A stretch of 64,000 nt of DNA, taken from Oceanicola granulosus HTCC2516 (GTDB lineage Bacteria; Pseudomonadota; Alphaproteobacteria; Rhodobacterales; Rhodobacteraceae). The notes under the pieces were generated by a model. That model did no database searches and was not told the origin of the DNA. It saw only the letters and a program-made list of their open reading frames with translations. This document shows, in pieces, positions 34,813-43,962 of the stretch (positions within the stretch are counted from its first letter, which is position 1; each line of letters starts with the position of its first letter). The DNA lies in NCBI RefSeq assembly GCF_000153305.1, contig NZ_CH724109.1, forward strand, positions 107,354 through 171,353. Direction: 5' to 3'. The position numbers were made by a program, and so were the translations under genes.

Positions 34813-34871
34813 CGCGGGCTCCGTCGTCTCAGAGGGTCGCCGAGCGGCTTAGCCGCCGCCCGGCGCGAAGG

Positions 34872-35978
34872 CTAGGGGGCCAGCGCGGCGGCCATCTCGT
34901 CGATCAGCCCGGCGGCGAAGGCGTCGAAGCGGGCCGAGGGCTGGCGCGCGGCGTAGGCGTCGGCGAAGGGATCGGGCGCGCGCACCGCGCTGTCCGACAG
35001 CTCCTCGAGCACCGCGTGGCCGCAGAACGGGACGTAGACCTCCGAGTAGCCGCCCTCGTGGACCATCAGCAGCCGCCCGTCGCAGACTTCCCCGGCCAAC
35101 GTGCGGGTGGCGCGGGTCATCCGGCGGTAGGTGTCGGCGGTGCACATCATCCGGCTCAGCGGATCGATCAGCGCGGCATCGTAGCCGCAGGCGACGACGA
35201 TGACCTCGGGGCGGAAGGCGCGGATCGCCGGCAGGGCCAGCCGCTCGAGCGCCGCGAGCCAGGTGACGTGGCCGGCGCCGGGGGGCAGGGGGATGTTGAG
35301 GTTGGCGCCGGCGCCGGCCCCGGTGCCGCGATCCTCGAAGCCGCCGGTGTCGAGCGGGTAGTTGCGCTCCTGGTGCAGCGAGACGGTGAGCGTGTCGGGA
35401 TCGTCGTAGTAGATCGCCTCGGTCCCGTTGCCGTGGTGGACGTCCCAGTCGAGCACCGCCGCCCGCGTCAGCCGCCCCTCGGCGCGCGCCGTCTCGAGCG
35501 CGACGGCGATGTTGTTGACGAGGCAGAAGCCGTTGGGAAAGTCGCGGGTGCAATGGTGCCCCGGCGGGCGCGACAGGGCGTAGGCGTTGGCGTGCTCGCC
35601 GGTCAGCACCGCCCGCAGCGCGCCGGTGGCGAGGCCGGCGGACAAGGCGGCGATCTCGAAGCCGTCGACGCCGAACGGGGCACGCAGCCCGATCTCGCCG
35701 CCCCCGGCCTCGGCCATCGCGCGGAAGCGCTCGAGGTAGCCGGTGTCGTGCACCCGCGCGAGCGCGTCCCACGTGGCGGGCGGCGCGGTGGCCTGCACGA
35801 GATCGCGGGAGAGGCCGGTGACGTCGGCGAGGTTCTTCAGCCGCCGCTTGCCCTCGGGGTTCTCCGGCAGGCCCCCGGCGGCCAGAGGCTGCACCAGCCC
35901 GCCCACCGGCGCGTTGCCCGCGTAATTGCCGCCGGAGTGCCAGAAGCAGCGCTCCGCCCAGTAGAACCCCGTGCTCAT
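34872..35978 (-). CDS. histone deacetylase family protein
   Basis: A 368-residue class II-like deacetylase fold. Active-site motifs include RPPGHHC (tandem His), DWDVHHGNGTEAIYYDD with the zinc-binding Asp and His, CGYDAALIDP with a second zinc Asp, and HEGGYSE. Bacterial members deacetylate polyamines, acetoin-related or other acetyl substrates; the target here is unknown. The start was set at ATG 35978 with a GGGAGA ribosome-binding site rather than an ATG 7 codons upstream. Confidence 0.93.
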   Translation of the reverse strand: MSTGFYWAERCFWHSGGNYAGNAPVGGLVQPLAAGGLPENPEGKRRLKNLADVTGLSRDLVQATAPPATWDALARVHDTGYLERFRAMAEAGGGEIGLRAPFGVDGFEIAALSAGLATGALRAVLTGEHANAYALSRPPGHHCTRDFPNGFCLVNNIAVALETARAEGRLTRAAVLDWDVHHGNGTEAIYYDDPDTLTVSLHQERNYPLDTGGFEDRGTGAGAGANLNIPLPPGAGHVTWLAALERLALPAIRAFRPEVIVVACGYDAALIDPLSRMMCTADTYRRMTRATRTLAGEVCDGRLLMVHEGGYSEVYVPFCGHAVLEELSDSAVRAPDPFADAYAARQPSARFDAFAAGLIDEMAAALAP

Positions 35979-36040
35979 CGACCGTCTCCCACTCGCCACG
36001 CCGGCACCCTCTCAGGCCACGGGCGCGGGCTCAAGTGGCC

Positions 36041-36280
36041 TCACTCCCCGACGCGGCGCAGTCGGTAGACGCCCTCGGGCAGGTTCAGCGCGGCGCGCAG
36101 GTCGCGCAGCTGGGCCATCGACAGGGTGATGGTGACGTCGCGGTCGAGGCGGGCATCGAACTGGGTGACGGTGACGCACTCCTCGAACGCCTGCACGATC
36201 ACGTCCTCGCCGAGCGGCGCGTCGCCCTCGTCGACCAGGGTGACCACGGTGGCGTCGAAATCGTGCTCGATGGTGAACAT
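36041..36280 (-). CDS. conserved hypothetical protein
   Basis: A 79-residue acidic protein (MFTIEHDFDATVVTLVDEGD...) with a mixed beta-alpha pattern and a C-terminal MAQLRDLRAALNLPEGVYRLRR. It has no named domain that I recognise. GAAGGGAGG stands at good spacing before ATG 36280, and third-position GC matches real genes. It lies between the deacetylase and hydrolase genes on the same strand. Confidence 0.75.
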   Translation of the reverse strand: MFTIEHDFDATVVTLVDEGDAPLGEDVIVQAFEECVTVTQFDARLDRDVTITLSMAQLRDLRAALNLPEGVYRLRRVGE

Positions 36281-36358
36281 GGGGCCGCCTCCCTTCGGGA
36301 TGTCGTTGTCTGCCCGCCCATCGTGCCCGCCGCGCCGGCCGGCGTCGAGGGCGGGCGC

Positions 36359-37264
36359 TCACATCGCCTGCAGCCGGGCGAGCAGGAGGTCGTTCGTCTT
36401 CTTCGTCGTCTCGCGGTCGCGCAGGATGTGGTAGCCGCGCGGGTCGGCGTGGCGCAGGATCACCGCGCGCCGGCTCCAGCGGCCCCGCATCTTCATGCGC
36501 CCGCGCTCGTCGTGGATGCCGTAGTCGCGGTCGAGCCGCAGGTGCAGGTAGCGCAGGTTGGCCGGCACCCAGCGGCGCGTCTCGTCGGTGCCGTCCCACT
36601 GGTGGTAGATGCCGTCGTAGCGGATCACCTCGACGTCCGACCCGCCGCGCCGCAGGTCGTCGCCGATCGCCTCGGCGCGGGCGATGTCGACGTTGCGGTC
36701 GAGCCCGCCGAGCAGGATCGTCACCGGCGCCCCGGGAGTGGCCGGATCGTTGAGCCGGGGGATCGAGCAGCCGTAGTAGCTGACGTGGCAGGCGAAGCGC
36801 GGGCCGTGCGCCCCGAGATAGGCGCGGGCGAGCTGCTCGTAGGCAGCGAGCTGGGTGATCATGCCGCCGTAGGAGAAGCCGATGATGCCGATCCGGCCGG
36901 CATCCACGTCGTCGCGCGCGGCGAGCGCGGCGAGCGCGGTGAAGGCATCACCCAGCATCATCGCCTCGGTCACCTTCATCGCCCGGACGAAGTCGCCGTT
37001 GTCGCCGTAGCCCCGCGTGCCGAAGCTGTCGACCACGAGCACCGCGTAGCCCGCCTCCGCCAGCATCCGCCCGTAGTCGCGCTCGCGCTTGTCCTGCAGC
37101 CCGCCCAGCCCCTCGGAGACCACGACGCCCGGATGCGGCCCCGGCCCCTCGGGCAGGTAGAGCTCGGCCTCCACCGCGATCTTCGGCGGCGGCGTCTCGC
37201 CGAGCATGTCGTGGATCATGACGGGGTCCGGCCCGTCGAGGGTGATCTTCTGCATCACGCGCAT
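36359..37264 (-). CDS. dienelactone hydrolase family protein
   Basis: A 301-residue alpha/beta hydrolase. The nucleophile elbow GFSYGG has Ser, whereas classical dienelactone hydrolase has Cys. EGLGGLQDKRERDYGRMLAEAGYAVLVVDSFGTRGYG is the oxyanion region, and a late His in YDGIYHQWDG may complete the triad. The C-terminal 50 residues are basic and unusual. Substrate unknown. ATG 37264 has AAGGA at 5 nt; a second ATG three codons later is possible. Confidence 0.88.
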   Translation of the reverse strand: MRVMQKITLDGPDPVMIHDMLGETPPPKIAVEAELYLPEGPGPHPGVVVSEGLGGLQDKRERDYGRMLAEAGYAVLVVDSFGTRGYGDNGDFVRAMKVTEAMMLGDAFTALAALAARDDVDAGRIGIIGFSYGGMITQLAAYEQLARAYLGAHGPRFACHVSYYGCSIPRLNDPATPGAPVTILLGGLDRNVDIARAEAIGDDLRRGGSDVEVIRYDGIYHQWDGTDETRRWVPANLRYLHLRLDRDYGIHDERGRMKMRGRWSRRAVILRHADPRGYHILRDRETTKKTNDLLLARLQAM

Positions 37265-37415
37265 AAAGGTCCTTCCGAAGCTGCTGCTCCGATCTAGCGC
37301 GGCTGCCGGCGGTTTCATCCTCGGGCGCGGTTTGCGCAATCGTGAGGTGCCGGCGGCTGGCGGCGCTGTGCGGTCGTGGTAGGTCTGGGCAACCCTGCCC
37401 ACCCGGAGCCCGTCG

Positions 37416-38165
37416 ATGCCGATCCGCCCCTTGGCCGCCGCCCTGTTCCTCGCCGCGCTGCTCGGTGCCTGCGCCGCACCGCCCGCGCCGCCGCCCGCTG
37501 CGGAGACCCCCGCCGCCGGCGGCTCGCGGGTGCCGCTGGTGGGCGACGCCATCGACGCGCGCACCGCGGCGCGCAACTTCATCGCCGTGGTGGACGCCGT
37601 CGAGCCGGTGGCTGAGCGCGAGTGCAGCCGGCGCACGCGGGGGATGAACTGCGACTTCCTCATCGTCGTCGACGACCGCCCCGGCCAGCCGCCGAACGCC
37701 TTCCAGACCGTCGACGAGAGCGGCCGCCCCGTCATCGCCTTCACGCTGTCGCTGATCGCCGAGGCGCGCAACCGCGACGAGATCGCCTTCGTCCTTGCCC
37801 ACGAGACGGCGCACCACATCGAGGGCCACCTCGACCGCCAGCGCGCCAACGCCACCGCCGGGGCCGTCGTCTTCGGCCAGCTCGCCGGGGTGCTCGGGGC
37901 GGTCAATGCCGACGACATCCGCGCCGCGCAGGAGATTGGGGCCGTCGTGGGGGCGCGCTCCTACTCGAAGGCGTTCGAACTGGAGGCCGACAAGCTCGGC
38001 ACGATCATCACCGCCCGGGCCGGCTACGACCCGATCCTGGGCGCCGACTTCTTCTTCCGCATCCCCGACCCGGACGGCCGCTTCCTCAGCACCCACCCGC
38101 CGAACCGCGACCGCTACGAGCAGGTCATCACCACCGCCGCCGAACTCGGCATCGCCCCGTCCTAG
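37416..38165 (+). CDS. M48 family metalloprotease, lipoprotein
   Basis: A 249-residue predicted lipoprotein protease. The signal ends in LLGAC (lipid Cys19) and a Pro/Ala linker follows. The zinc site is His129-Glu130-x-x-His133 in AHETAHH, and the third ligand Glu is in AFELEADKLG. It probably acts at the outer membrane on misfolded proteins, like BepA or LoiP; this is inferred from family. Its stop codon shares bases with the convergent hemolysin III gene (CTAG). Confidence 0.92.
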   Translation: MPIRPLAAALFLAALLGACAAPPAPPPAAETPAAGGSRVPLVGDAIDARTAARNFIAVVDAVEPVAERECSRRTRGMNCDFLIVVDDRPGQPPNAFQTVDESGRPVIAFTLSLIAEARNRDEIAFVLAHETAHHIEGHLDRQRANATAGAVVFGQLAGVLGAVNADDIRAAQEIGAVVGARSYSKAFELEADKLGTIITARAGYDPILGADFFFRIPDPDGRFLSTHPPNRDRYEQVITTAAELGIAPS

Positions 38166-38818
38166 CCGACGACGGCGACGCCCCAGGTGATGGCGGCGAA
38201 AAAGCAGGCCGAGGCGGCGAGCACGAAGCCGTGCCAGATGGCGTTCTGGAAGCGCAGGCTCTTGCGGCTGTAGAAGATCGTGCCGACGGTGTAGAGCAGC
38301 CCGCCCGCCAGGATCAGCGCCATGCCGCCCGGCGGCATCCGCTCGGCGAGCGGCCACATCAGCGCCACGCTCAGCCACGCGAGCACGAGGTAGAGCAGCG
38401 TGCCCATGTGCCCCGGCCGGCGCCAGAAGAACAGCTTGGCCACGGCGCCGACCATCGCCAGCGCCCACACCACGCCCAGCAGCACCCAGCCGAAGGCGGA
38501 GCCGATCATCGCCACGAGCGGCGTGTAGGTGCCCGCGATCTTGATGTAGATCGCCGCGTGGTCGATGCGCCGCAGGGTCGGGCGCGCGCCCTCCCAGGGC
38601 GTCATGTGGTAGAGCCCCGACGCGACGAAGGTGGCGATCAGCGCCAGCGCGTAGACGATCGCCGCGGCGGTGATGACCCACGGCTTCGCCCCGGCGGCCA
38701 GCACGACGAGCAGCACGGCCCCGGTGATCGCGAAGCCGACGCCGACGAGGTGCATCAGCCCGTCCGCCACTCGCTCCGCGCGGGTGAAGGTTGGGTAGGT
38801 ATCGGGCGCGTCGCTCAT
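38162..38818 (-). CDS. hemolysin III / PAQR family membrane protein
   Basis: A 218-residue protein with about seven membrane helices. Family motifs: SGLYHMTPW, RRIDHAAIYIKIAGTYTP and, near the end, IWHGFVLAASACFF, holding the conserved Ser, His and Asp that may bind zinc. Despite the name, most members are not toxins; a lipid-hydrolase-like role is suspected. Start ATG 38818 (MSDAPDTYPTFTRAERVADG) was preferred over a longer basic extension. Confidence 0.92.
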   Translation of the reverse strand: MSDAPDTYPTFTRAERVADGLMHLVGVGFAITGAVLLVVLAAGAKPWVITAAAIVYALALIATFVASGLYHMTPWEGARPTLRRIDHAAIYIKIAGTYTPLVAMIGSAFGWVLLGVVWALAMVGAVAKLFFWRRPGHMGTLLYLVLAWLSVALMWPLAERMPPGGMALILAGGLLYTVGTIFYSRKSLRFQNAIWHGFVLAASACFFAAITWGVAVVG

Positions 38819-38967
38819 GCGGGGAAGTCTGCCGTGGGATTGTGAAGAAGGCGCAACATGGCACCATCTGGCCAACCGTCCGCGGCGCGCCAAGGTTCCG
38901 GCACGACACCGTGATCCCGCCGTCGCGTCAGCCCTGCTAGACTGGTCGGGAAAGCCCCGGAGGTCCC

Positions 38968-39498
38968 ATGCGTCTCACCGTCTTCGCCACCCTCGCCATC
39001 CTTCCCGCCGCCGCTCTCGCGGTGACCGACACCGACACGCCGCCCGCTCCAAGCGAGACGACGCAGGTGTGCGAGGAAGGCCTCGTCTGGGACCGCGCCA
39101 CCGAGACCTGCCTGCCGCCCGAGCAGAGCACCAACGACGACAGCGCCCGCCTCGAGGACGCCCGCGAACTCGCCTACGCCGAGCGCTACGCCGAGGCGCT
39201 GACGGTGCTGGAGACGGTGCAGGACCGGGAGGCGCCGCGGGTGCTGACGTACCTCGGCTTCGCCACCCGCAAGAGCGGCGACGTCGAGGCCGGCATGGCC
39301 TACTACGACGCCGCGCTCGCCGCCGATCCCGACCTGCACCTCGCCCGCGCCTACCGCGGCATGGCGCTGATCGAGGCCGGCGACACCGCCGCCGCGCGCC
39401 GCGAGCTGACGGAGATCCGCGCCCGTGGCGGCGCCGGAGGCTGGCCCGAGCGCGCGCTCGCCGAGGCGCTCTATACCGGCGTCACGACGCGCTACTGA
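38968..39498 (+). CDS. exported TPR-repeat protein
   Basis: A 176-residue protein with a signal peptide (MRLTVFATLAILPAAALA) and a Cys-containing region (CEEGLVWDRATETCLPPE), perhaps a disulfide loop. Two to three TPR-like helical repeats follow (LAYAERYAEALTVLE, YLGFATRKSGDVEAGMAYYDAALAADPDLHLA, and the next). CCGGAGG precedes the ATG. It likely scaffolds periplasmic partners. Partner unknown. Confidence 0.85.
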   Translation: MRLTVFATLAILPAAALAVTDTDTPPAPSETTQVCEEGLVWDRATETCLPPEQSTNDDSARLEDARELAYAERYAEALTVLETVQDREAPRVLTYLGFATRKSGDVEAGMAYYDAALAADPDLHLARAYRGMALIEAGDTAAARRELTEIRARGGAGGWPERALAEALYTGVTTRY

Positions 39499-39502
39499 AG
39501 CC

Positions 39503-40876
39503 TCAGGCGGGCAGGCGGCCCCAGAGGTCGTACTCGCCCGCCTCGTCGACCTCGACGGTGACGATGTCGCCGACCGCCAGCCCCTCGGTGCCTTCGTCGA
39601 TGAACAGGTTGCCGTCGATCTCCGGGGCGTCGGCCTTGGTGCGGCAGGTGGCGATGCCGTCGGCGTCGATGTCGTCGACGATGACGTCCTGCCGCGTGCC
39701 CACCTTCGCGGCGAGCTTGGCCTCGGAGATCGCCTGCGCCTTGGCCATGAACCGCTCCCAGCGCTCCTGCTTGACCTCCTCGGGCACGTGGCCCGGCAGG
39801 TCGTTCGAACGCGCGCCGGCGACGTTCTCGTACTGGAAGCAGCCGACCCGGTCGAGTTGCGCCGCGTCCATCCAGTCGAGCAGGTACTGGAACTCCGCCT
39901 CTGTCTCGCCCGGATAGCCCACGATGAAGGTGGAGCGCAGGGTGATGTCGGGGCAGATCTCGCGCCACGCGGCGATCTCGGCCAGCGTCTCGGTCTGGGC
40001 GCTGGGCCGCGCCATGCGCTTGAGCGTGTCGGGGTGGGCGTGCTGGAAGGGGATGTCGAGGTAGGGCAGCACCAGACCCTCGGCCATCAGCGGGATCAGG
40101 TTGCGCACGCGCGGGTAGGGATAGACGTAGTGCAGCCGCACCCACGCGCCGAGCTGGCCGAGGTCGCGCGCGAGGTCGTCGATGTGGGCGCGATGGCCGC
40201 GCTCCTCGGCGAAGCGGATGTCGGCGCCGTAGGCGGAGGTGTCCTGACTGATGACGAGCAGTTCACGTACGCCGTTCGCCACCAGCTTCTCGGCCTCGCG
40301 CACGATGGCGTGCGCCGGGCGCGAGACGAGGCGGCCGCGCATGTCGGGGATGATGCAGAACTTGCAGCGGTGATTGCAGCCCTCGGAGATCTTCAGGTAG
40401 CTGAAATGGCGCGGCGTGAGGCTCACCCCGCTGGCGGGCAGCAGGTCGATGAAGGGGTCGGGGCTCGGCGGCACGGCGGCGTGGACCGCGTCGAGCACCT
40501 GCTCGTACTGGTGCGGCCCGGTCACCGCGAGCACCCTGGGGTGCGCGCCGGTGATGTACTCGGGCTCCGCGCCGAGGCAGCCGGTGACGATTACCCGGCC
40601 GTTCTCGGTGAGCGCCTCACCGATGGCGTCGAGGCTCTCGGCCTTGGCGCTGTCGAGGAAGCCGCAGGTGTTGACGATGACCGCGTCGGCCCCGCCGTAA
40701 TCGGGCGAGATCGCGTAGCCCTCGGCGCGCAGCCGGGTCAGGATGCGCTCGCTGTCGACCAGCGCCTTGGGGCAGCCGAGCGAGACCATGCCGATGGTCG
40801 GCTGGCCGGGGCGCGGGGCGTCGAGGCGCATCTTCGGCGCGAGGTCGGGGCGGAGATCGGGCGGGTTGAGGCTCAT
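39503..40876 (-). CDS. rimO: ribosomal protein S12 methylthiotransferase
   Basis: A 457-residue radical-SAM enzyme that adds a methylthio group to Asp of ribosomal protein S12. The radical-SAM cluster is Cys167, Cys171 and Cys174 ([10 protein letters not shown]). The second cluster uses Cys35, Cys71 and Cys100 in the N-terminal UPF0004 domain. A TRAM domain ends the protein. RimO rather than MiaB is indicated by [16 protein letters not shown] and the DMRGRL segment. Start ATG 40876. Confidence 0.95.
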   Translation of the reverse strand: MSLNPPDLRPDLAPKMRLDAPRPGQPTIGMVSLGCPKALVDSERILTRLRAEGYAISPDYGGADAVIVNTCGFLDSAKAESLDAIGEALTENGRVIVTGCLGAEPEYITGAHPRVLAVTGPHQYEQVLDAVHAAVPPSPDPFIDLLPASGVSLTPRHFSYLKISEGCNHRCKFCIIPDMRGRLVSRPAHAIVREAEKLVANGVRELLVISQDTSAYGADIRFAEERGHRAHIDDLARDLGQLGAWVRLHYVYPYPRVRNLIPLMAEGLVLPYLDIPFQHAHPDTLKRMARPSAQTETLAEIAAWREICPDITLRSTFIVGYPGETEAEFQYLLDWMDAAQLDRVGCFQYENVAGARSNDLPGHVPEEVKQERWERFMAKAQAISEAKLAAKVGTRQDVIVDDIDADGIATCRTKADAPEIDGNLFIDEGTEGLAVGDIVTVEVDEAGEYDLWGRLPA

Positions 40877-40944
40877 GGGCGGGCTATAGAGCGAGTCCCC
40901 GGTCCGGAAAAGCCACTCCCGGCGGCGTCGGCGTCGCACCTCTC

Positions 40945-40980
40945 ATCTCTGTCCTGGAAATATCCCCGCCGGAGGCATCC
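40945..40980 (-). repeat. dispersed intergenic repeat, copy C
   Basis: The core (ATCTCTGTCCTGGAAATATC followed by CCCGCCGGAGGC) is nearly identical to copy A at 16966. It lies between the divergent rimO and MscS genes, so here it cannot be a simple 3' terminator for either. Confidence 0.65.
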
Positions 40981-41040
40981 GCCCCCGCCACCCGCGCCCC
41001 CCGCCCGGAACTTGCTGCCGCGTTGCAACATTCCCCCGTC

Positions 41041-42213
41041 ATGCGCGACCTGCTGACCTCCGTCGACCACGCCATCCCCACGGCGCTGCACCCGTGGATC
41101 CTGCTCGCCGCCGCGCTGGCGCTGGCGCTGCTGGCGCACCGGCTCGCGTGGCGCCTGGTGCTGCGCCTCACCGGGCAGGGCCGCTCGCTCGCCGCGCGTG
41201 TCCTGTTCCGCGCCCGCCGGCCGGCGCGGCTGGGGTTCGTGGTGGTGGCGCTGCCCGGCCTCGCCGGTGCGGCGACGTTCCCGCTGGGCTGGACCGCGGT
41301 GCTGGTGCGGATCGCGGTGGCGCTGCTGATCGTGGTGCTCGGCTGGGTGGCGCTGATCGCCATCGACGTCATCGCCGACCGCCAGTCGGCCCGGCTGCGC
41401 CTCGACGCCGAGGACAACCTCGCGGCGCGCAAGCAGGTGACGCAGATCCGCGTCCTGCAGCGGGTCTCCAAGGTCGTGGCCTTCCTGCTGACCGCCGGCA
41501 TCGTGCTCTCCACCTTCGAGTCGGTGCGCCAGTACGGCGTCAGCCTGTTCGCCTCCGCCGGCGCCGCGGGGCTCGTCCTCGGCTTCGCGGCGCGGCCGGT
41601 GCTCGCCAACCTGATCGCCGGCATCCAGATCGCCCTGACCCAGCCGATCCGGCTCGACGACGTGGTGATCGTCGAGAACGAGTGGGGCTGGATCGAGGAG
41701 ATCGCCTCGACCTACGTCGTCGTGCGCCTGTGGGACCTGCGCCGGCTGGTCGTCCCGCTCAGCCACTTCATCGAGAAGCCGTTCCAGAACTGGACCCGCG
41801 AGAGCGCGTCGATCATCGGCACCGTGTTCTGGCACCTCGACTACACCGCCCCCGTCGGCGCGATGCGCGAGAAGCTGAAGGCGCTTGCACAAGAGTGCCC
41901 GCTATGGGACGGCAAGGTCGTGAACCTGCAGGTGACCGAGGCCGGATCGGAGACGATCGAGGTGCGGGCGCTGGTCTCGGCGCGCAATTCGCCCGCCGCG
42001 TGGGATCTGCGCTGCGAGGTGCGCGAGGGGATGCTGGAGTGGCTGCAGGAGGCGCACCCCGGCGCCCTGCCACGCACCCGCGGCGAGCTCACGATCGACC
42101 AGCGGCGCGAGCCGCCGTCGCCCGGCGGCGGCGGGCTGCGGCCCGGGGCCGACGGTTCGGGCGTGCCGCGCGAGGCCTGGCCGGTGCAGGGAGTGGACCG
42201 AGGAGGAGAGTGA
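41041..42213 (+). CDS. MscS-type mechanosensitive ion channel
   Basis: A 390-residue protein with four or five membrane helices. The pore-lining helix is SLFASAGAAGLVLGFAARPVLANLIAGIQI at about residues 165-200, matching the Gly/Ala pattern of MscS TM3. It is followed by the beta domain DDVVIVENEWGWIEEIASTYVVVRLWDLRRLVVPLSHF. It releases solutes on hypo-osmotic shock. The C-terminal 40 residues are Pro/Gly-rich and disordered. Start ATG 41041 rather than the TTG six codons earlier. FAH gene follows after one base. Confidence 0.93.
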   Translation: MRDLLTSVDHAIPTALHPWILLAAALALALLAHRLAWRLVLRLTGQGRSLAARVLFRARRPARLGFVVVALPGLAGAATFPLGWTAVLVRIAVALLIVVLGWVALIAIDVIADRQSARLRLDAEDNLAARKQVTQIRVLQRVSKVVAFLLTAGIVLSTFESVRQYGVSLFASAGAAGLVLGFAARPVLANLIAGIQIALTQPIRLDDVVIVENEWGWIEEIASTYVVVRLWDLRRLVVPLSHFIEKPFQNWTRESASIIGTVFWHLDYTAPVGAMREKLKALAQECPLWDGKVVNLQVTEAGSETIEVRALVSARNSPAAWDLRCEVREGMLEWLQEAHPGALPRTRGELTIDQRREPPSPGGGGLRPGADGSGVPREAWPVQGVDRGGE

Positions 42214-42214
42214 G

Positions 42215-43318
42215 ATGACGATACTGGACGGGCTGTCGGCGGACGGTCTCTACACGGGGCGCGGCGACGGGCCCGACGGGCCGGTGCTGCTGCGCTACCA
42301 TCGCGGCACCCTGAGCGACGTCACCTGCCGCGAGGTGCCGACGATGCGCGACCTGCTCGAGCGCGAGGACGCCGCCGAGTGGCTCGCCGCCGCCGAGGGC
42401 CGCGAGATCGACGTGCCCGACAGCCTGCTCGCGCCCTGCGACCTGCAGGCGGTGAAGGCCTGCGGCGTGACCTTCGCCCGCTCCATGCTCGAGCGCGTCA
42501 TCGAGGAACGCGCGGCGGGCGACCCGGCGAAGGCGGAGGCAATTCGCGCCCGCGTCGGCGACCTCGTCGGCGGCCGGCTGCGCGACCTGGTGCCGGGCTC
42601 GGAGGCGGCGGCGGAGGTCAAGGCGGCGCTGCAGGCCGAGGGGCTGTGGTCGCAGTATCTCGAGGTCGGCATCGGCCCCGACGCCGAGGTCTTCTCCAAG
42701 TGCCCCCCCATGGCCGCCGTCGGAACCGGCGCCGACATCGGGCTGCACCCGATCTCCACCTGGAACAACCCCGAGCCCGAGATCGTCCTCGCGGTTGCCA
42801 GCGACGGCACGATCAAGGGCGCGGCGCTCGGCAACGACGTCAACCTGCGCGACGTCGAGGGCCGCTCGGCGCTGCTGCTCGGCAAGGCCAAGGACAACAA
42901 CGCCTCCGCCGCCATCGGCCCGATGATCCGCCTGTTCGACGACGGCTACACGCTCGACGACGTGCGCCGCGCCGAGGTCCGGCTGCGGGTCGAGGGGCCG
43001 GAGGGCTACGTGCTCGAGGGCAGGTCGAGCATGTCCGAGATCAGCCGCGACCCGGCCGACCTCGTCGCCCAGGCGCTCGGGCCGCACCACCAGTACCCGG
43101 ACGGGATGATGCTCTACTGCGGCACCCTGTTCGCGCCGGTCGAGGACCGCGACGTGCCGGGGCAGGGCTTTACCCATAAGATCGGCGACATGGTGACGAT
43201 CGAGGCCGAGGGTCTGGGCCGGCTGGTCAACCGGGTGCGGCTGTCGACGGAGTGCGCGCCCTGGACGTTCGGCGCCGCCGCGCTGATGCGCAACCTCGCC
43301 GGGCGCGGCCTGCTCTGA
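42215..43318 (+). CDS. fumarylacetoacetate hydrolase family protein
   Basis: A 367-residue FAH-fold enzyme. Divalent metal ligands are expected in NNPEPEIVLAV and GNDVNLRDVEG; SALLLGKAKDNNASAAIGPMI is a diagnostic block. Sequence style resembles 2-keto-3-deoxy-acid or acylpyruvate enzymes of sugar-acid breakdown more than true fumarylacetoacetase, but the substrate cannot be assigned. It sits one base after the MscS gene with GAGGAGAG as ribosome-binding site. Confidence 0.88.
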   Translation: MTILDGLSADGLYTGRGDGPDGPVLLRYHRGTLSDVTCREVPTMRDLLEREDAAEWLAAAEGREIDVPDSLLAPCDLQAVKACGVTFARSMLERVIEERAAGDPAKAEAIRARVGDLVGGRLRDLVPGSEAAAEVKAALQAEGLWSQYLEVGIGPDAEVFSKCPPMAAVGTGADIGLHPISTWNNPEPEIVLAVASDGTIKGAALGNDVNLRDVEGRSALLLGKAKDNNASAAIGPMIRLFDDGYTLDDVRRAEVRLRVEGPEGYVLEGRSSMSEISRDPADLVAQALGPHHQYPDGMMLYCGTLFAPVEDRDVPGQGFTHKIGDMVTIEAEGLGRLVNRVRLSTECAPWTFGAAALMRNLAGRGLL

Positions 43319-43409
43319 GCTGCGGCGGCGGGCGGATCTCCGCCGCCCGCCGCACCGGGACGTGCGGGGCCGCTAGGCGGCCGCGTCCTTTGCCGCTAGC
43401 CCTTGGCTC

Positions 43410-43892
43410 ATGCGCATCCTCTTCCTCTGCCTGCTCGTCCTGCTGTCCGCCTGCTCCCGCTCGAGCGAGCGGGCGGCGGCTCCTGCCACCGCCTCGCTGT
43501 ACCCGGGCGAGACGCCGGAGCTGAGACAGATGATCAACCGCTTCGCCGATCACTACCAGGTGCCGCGCTCGCTGGTGCACCGGGTGATCCAGCGCGAGAG
43601 CGACTACCGCCCCGGCGCGCGCAACGGGCCATACTACGGTCTGATGCAGATCCTGCCCGAGACCGCCCGCACCATGGGCCACGACGGCCCCCCCGCCGCG
43701 CTGCTCGATCCGGCGACCAATCTCACCTACGCGGTGAAGTACCTGCGCGGGGCCTGGCTGGTGGCGGACGGGGACGAGGCGGAGGCCGTGGGCTGGTACG
43801 CGCGCGGCTACTACTACGAAGCCCGGGACCGCTGCCTGCTCGTCGCCACCGGTCTGCGCAACCGGGAAGTGGCGCGGCACTGCCGCCGGTGA
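43410..43892 (+). CDS. lytic transglycosylase-like lipoprotein
   Basis: A 160-residue predicted lipoprotein (signal MRILFLCLLVLLSAC, lipid Cys15). The SLT domain carries the catalytic Glu63 in VIQRESDYRPGA, then YYGLMQILPETARTMG and AVKYLRGA. It would cleave murein between MurNAc and GlcNAc and form anhydro ends. It is short for the family, consisting of the catalytic lobe only. Confidence 0.92.
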   Translation: MRILFLCLLVLLSACSRSSERAAAPATASLYPGETPELRQMINRFADHYQVPRSLVHRVIQRESDYRPGARNGPYYGLMQILPETARTMGHDGPPAALLDPATNLTYAVKYLRGAWLVADGDEAEAVGWYARGYYYEARDRCLLVATGLRNREVARHCRR

Positions 43893-43902
43893 TCGCATGT
43901 CG

Positions 43903-43962
43903 GCCGGGCTTCGGCCCGGCTTACCGTTTACATTCTGCGCGAGTGCCGGGCTGAAGCCCGGC
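43903..43962. repeat. pair of REP-like hairpins
   Basis: Two hairpins with identical 7-bp stems (GCCGGGC / GCCCGGC): 43903-43920 with a TTCG loop and 43945-43962 with a TGAA loop. Each is followed by a TACCG-type sequence, so the unit repeats directly at 42-bp spacing. They fill the gap between the convergent transglycosylase and gcrA genes and may act as a two-way terminator. The GCCGGGCTTCAGCCCGGC unit resembles REP-type repeats. Confidence 0.7.
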
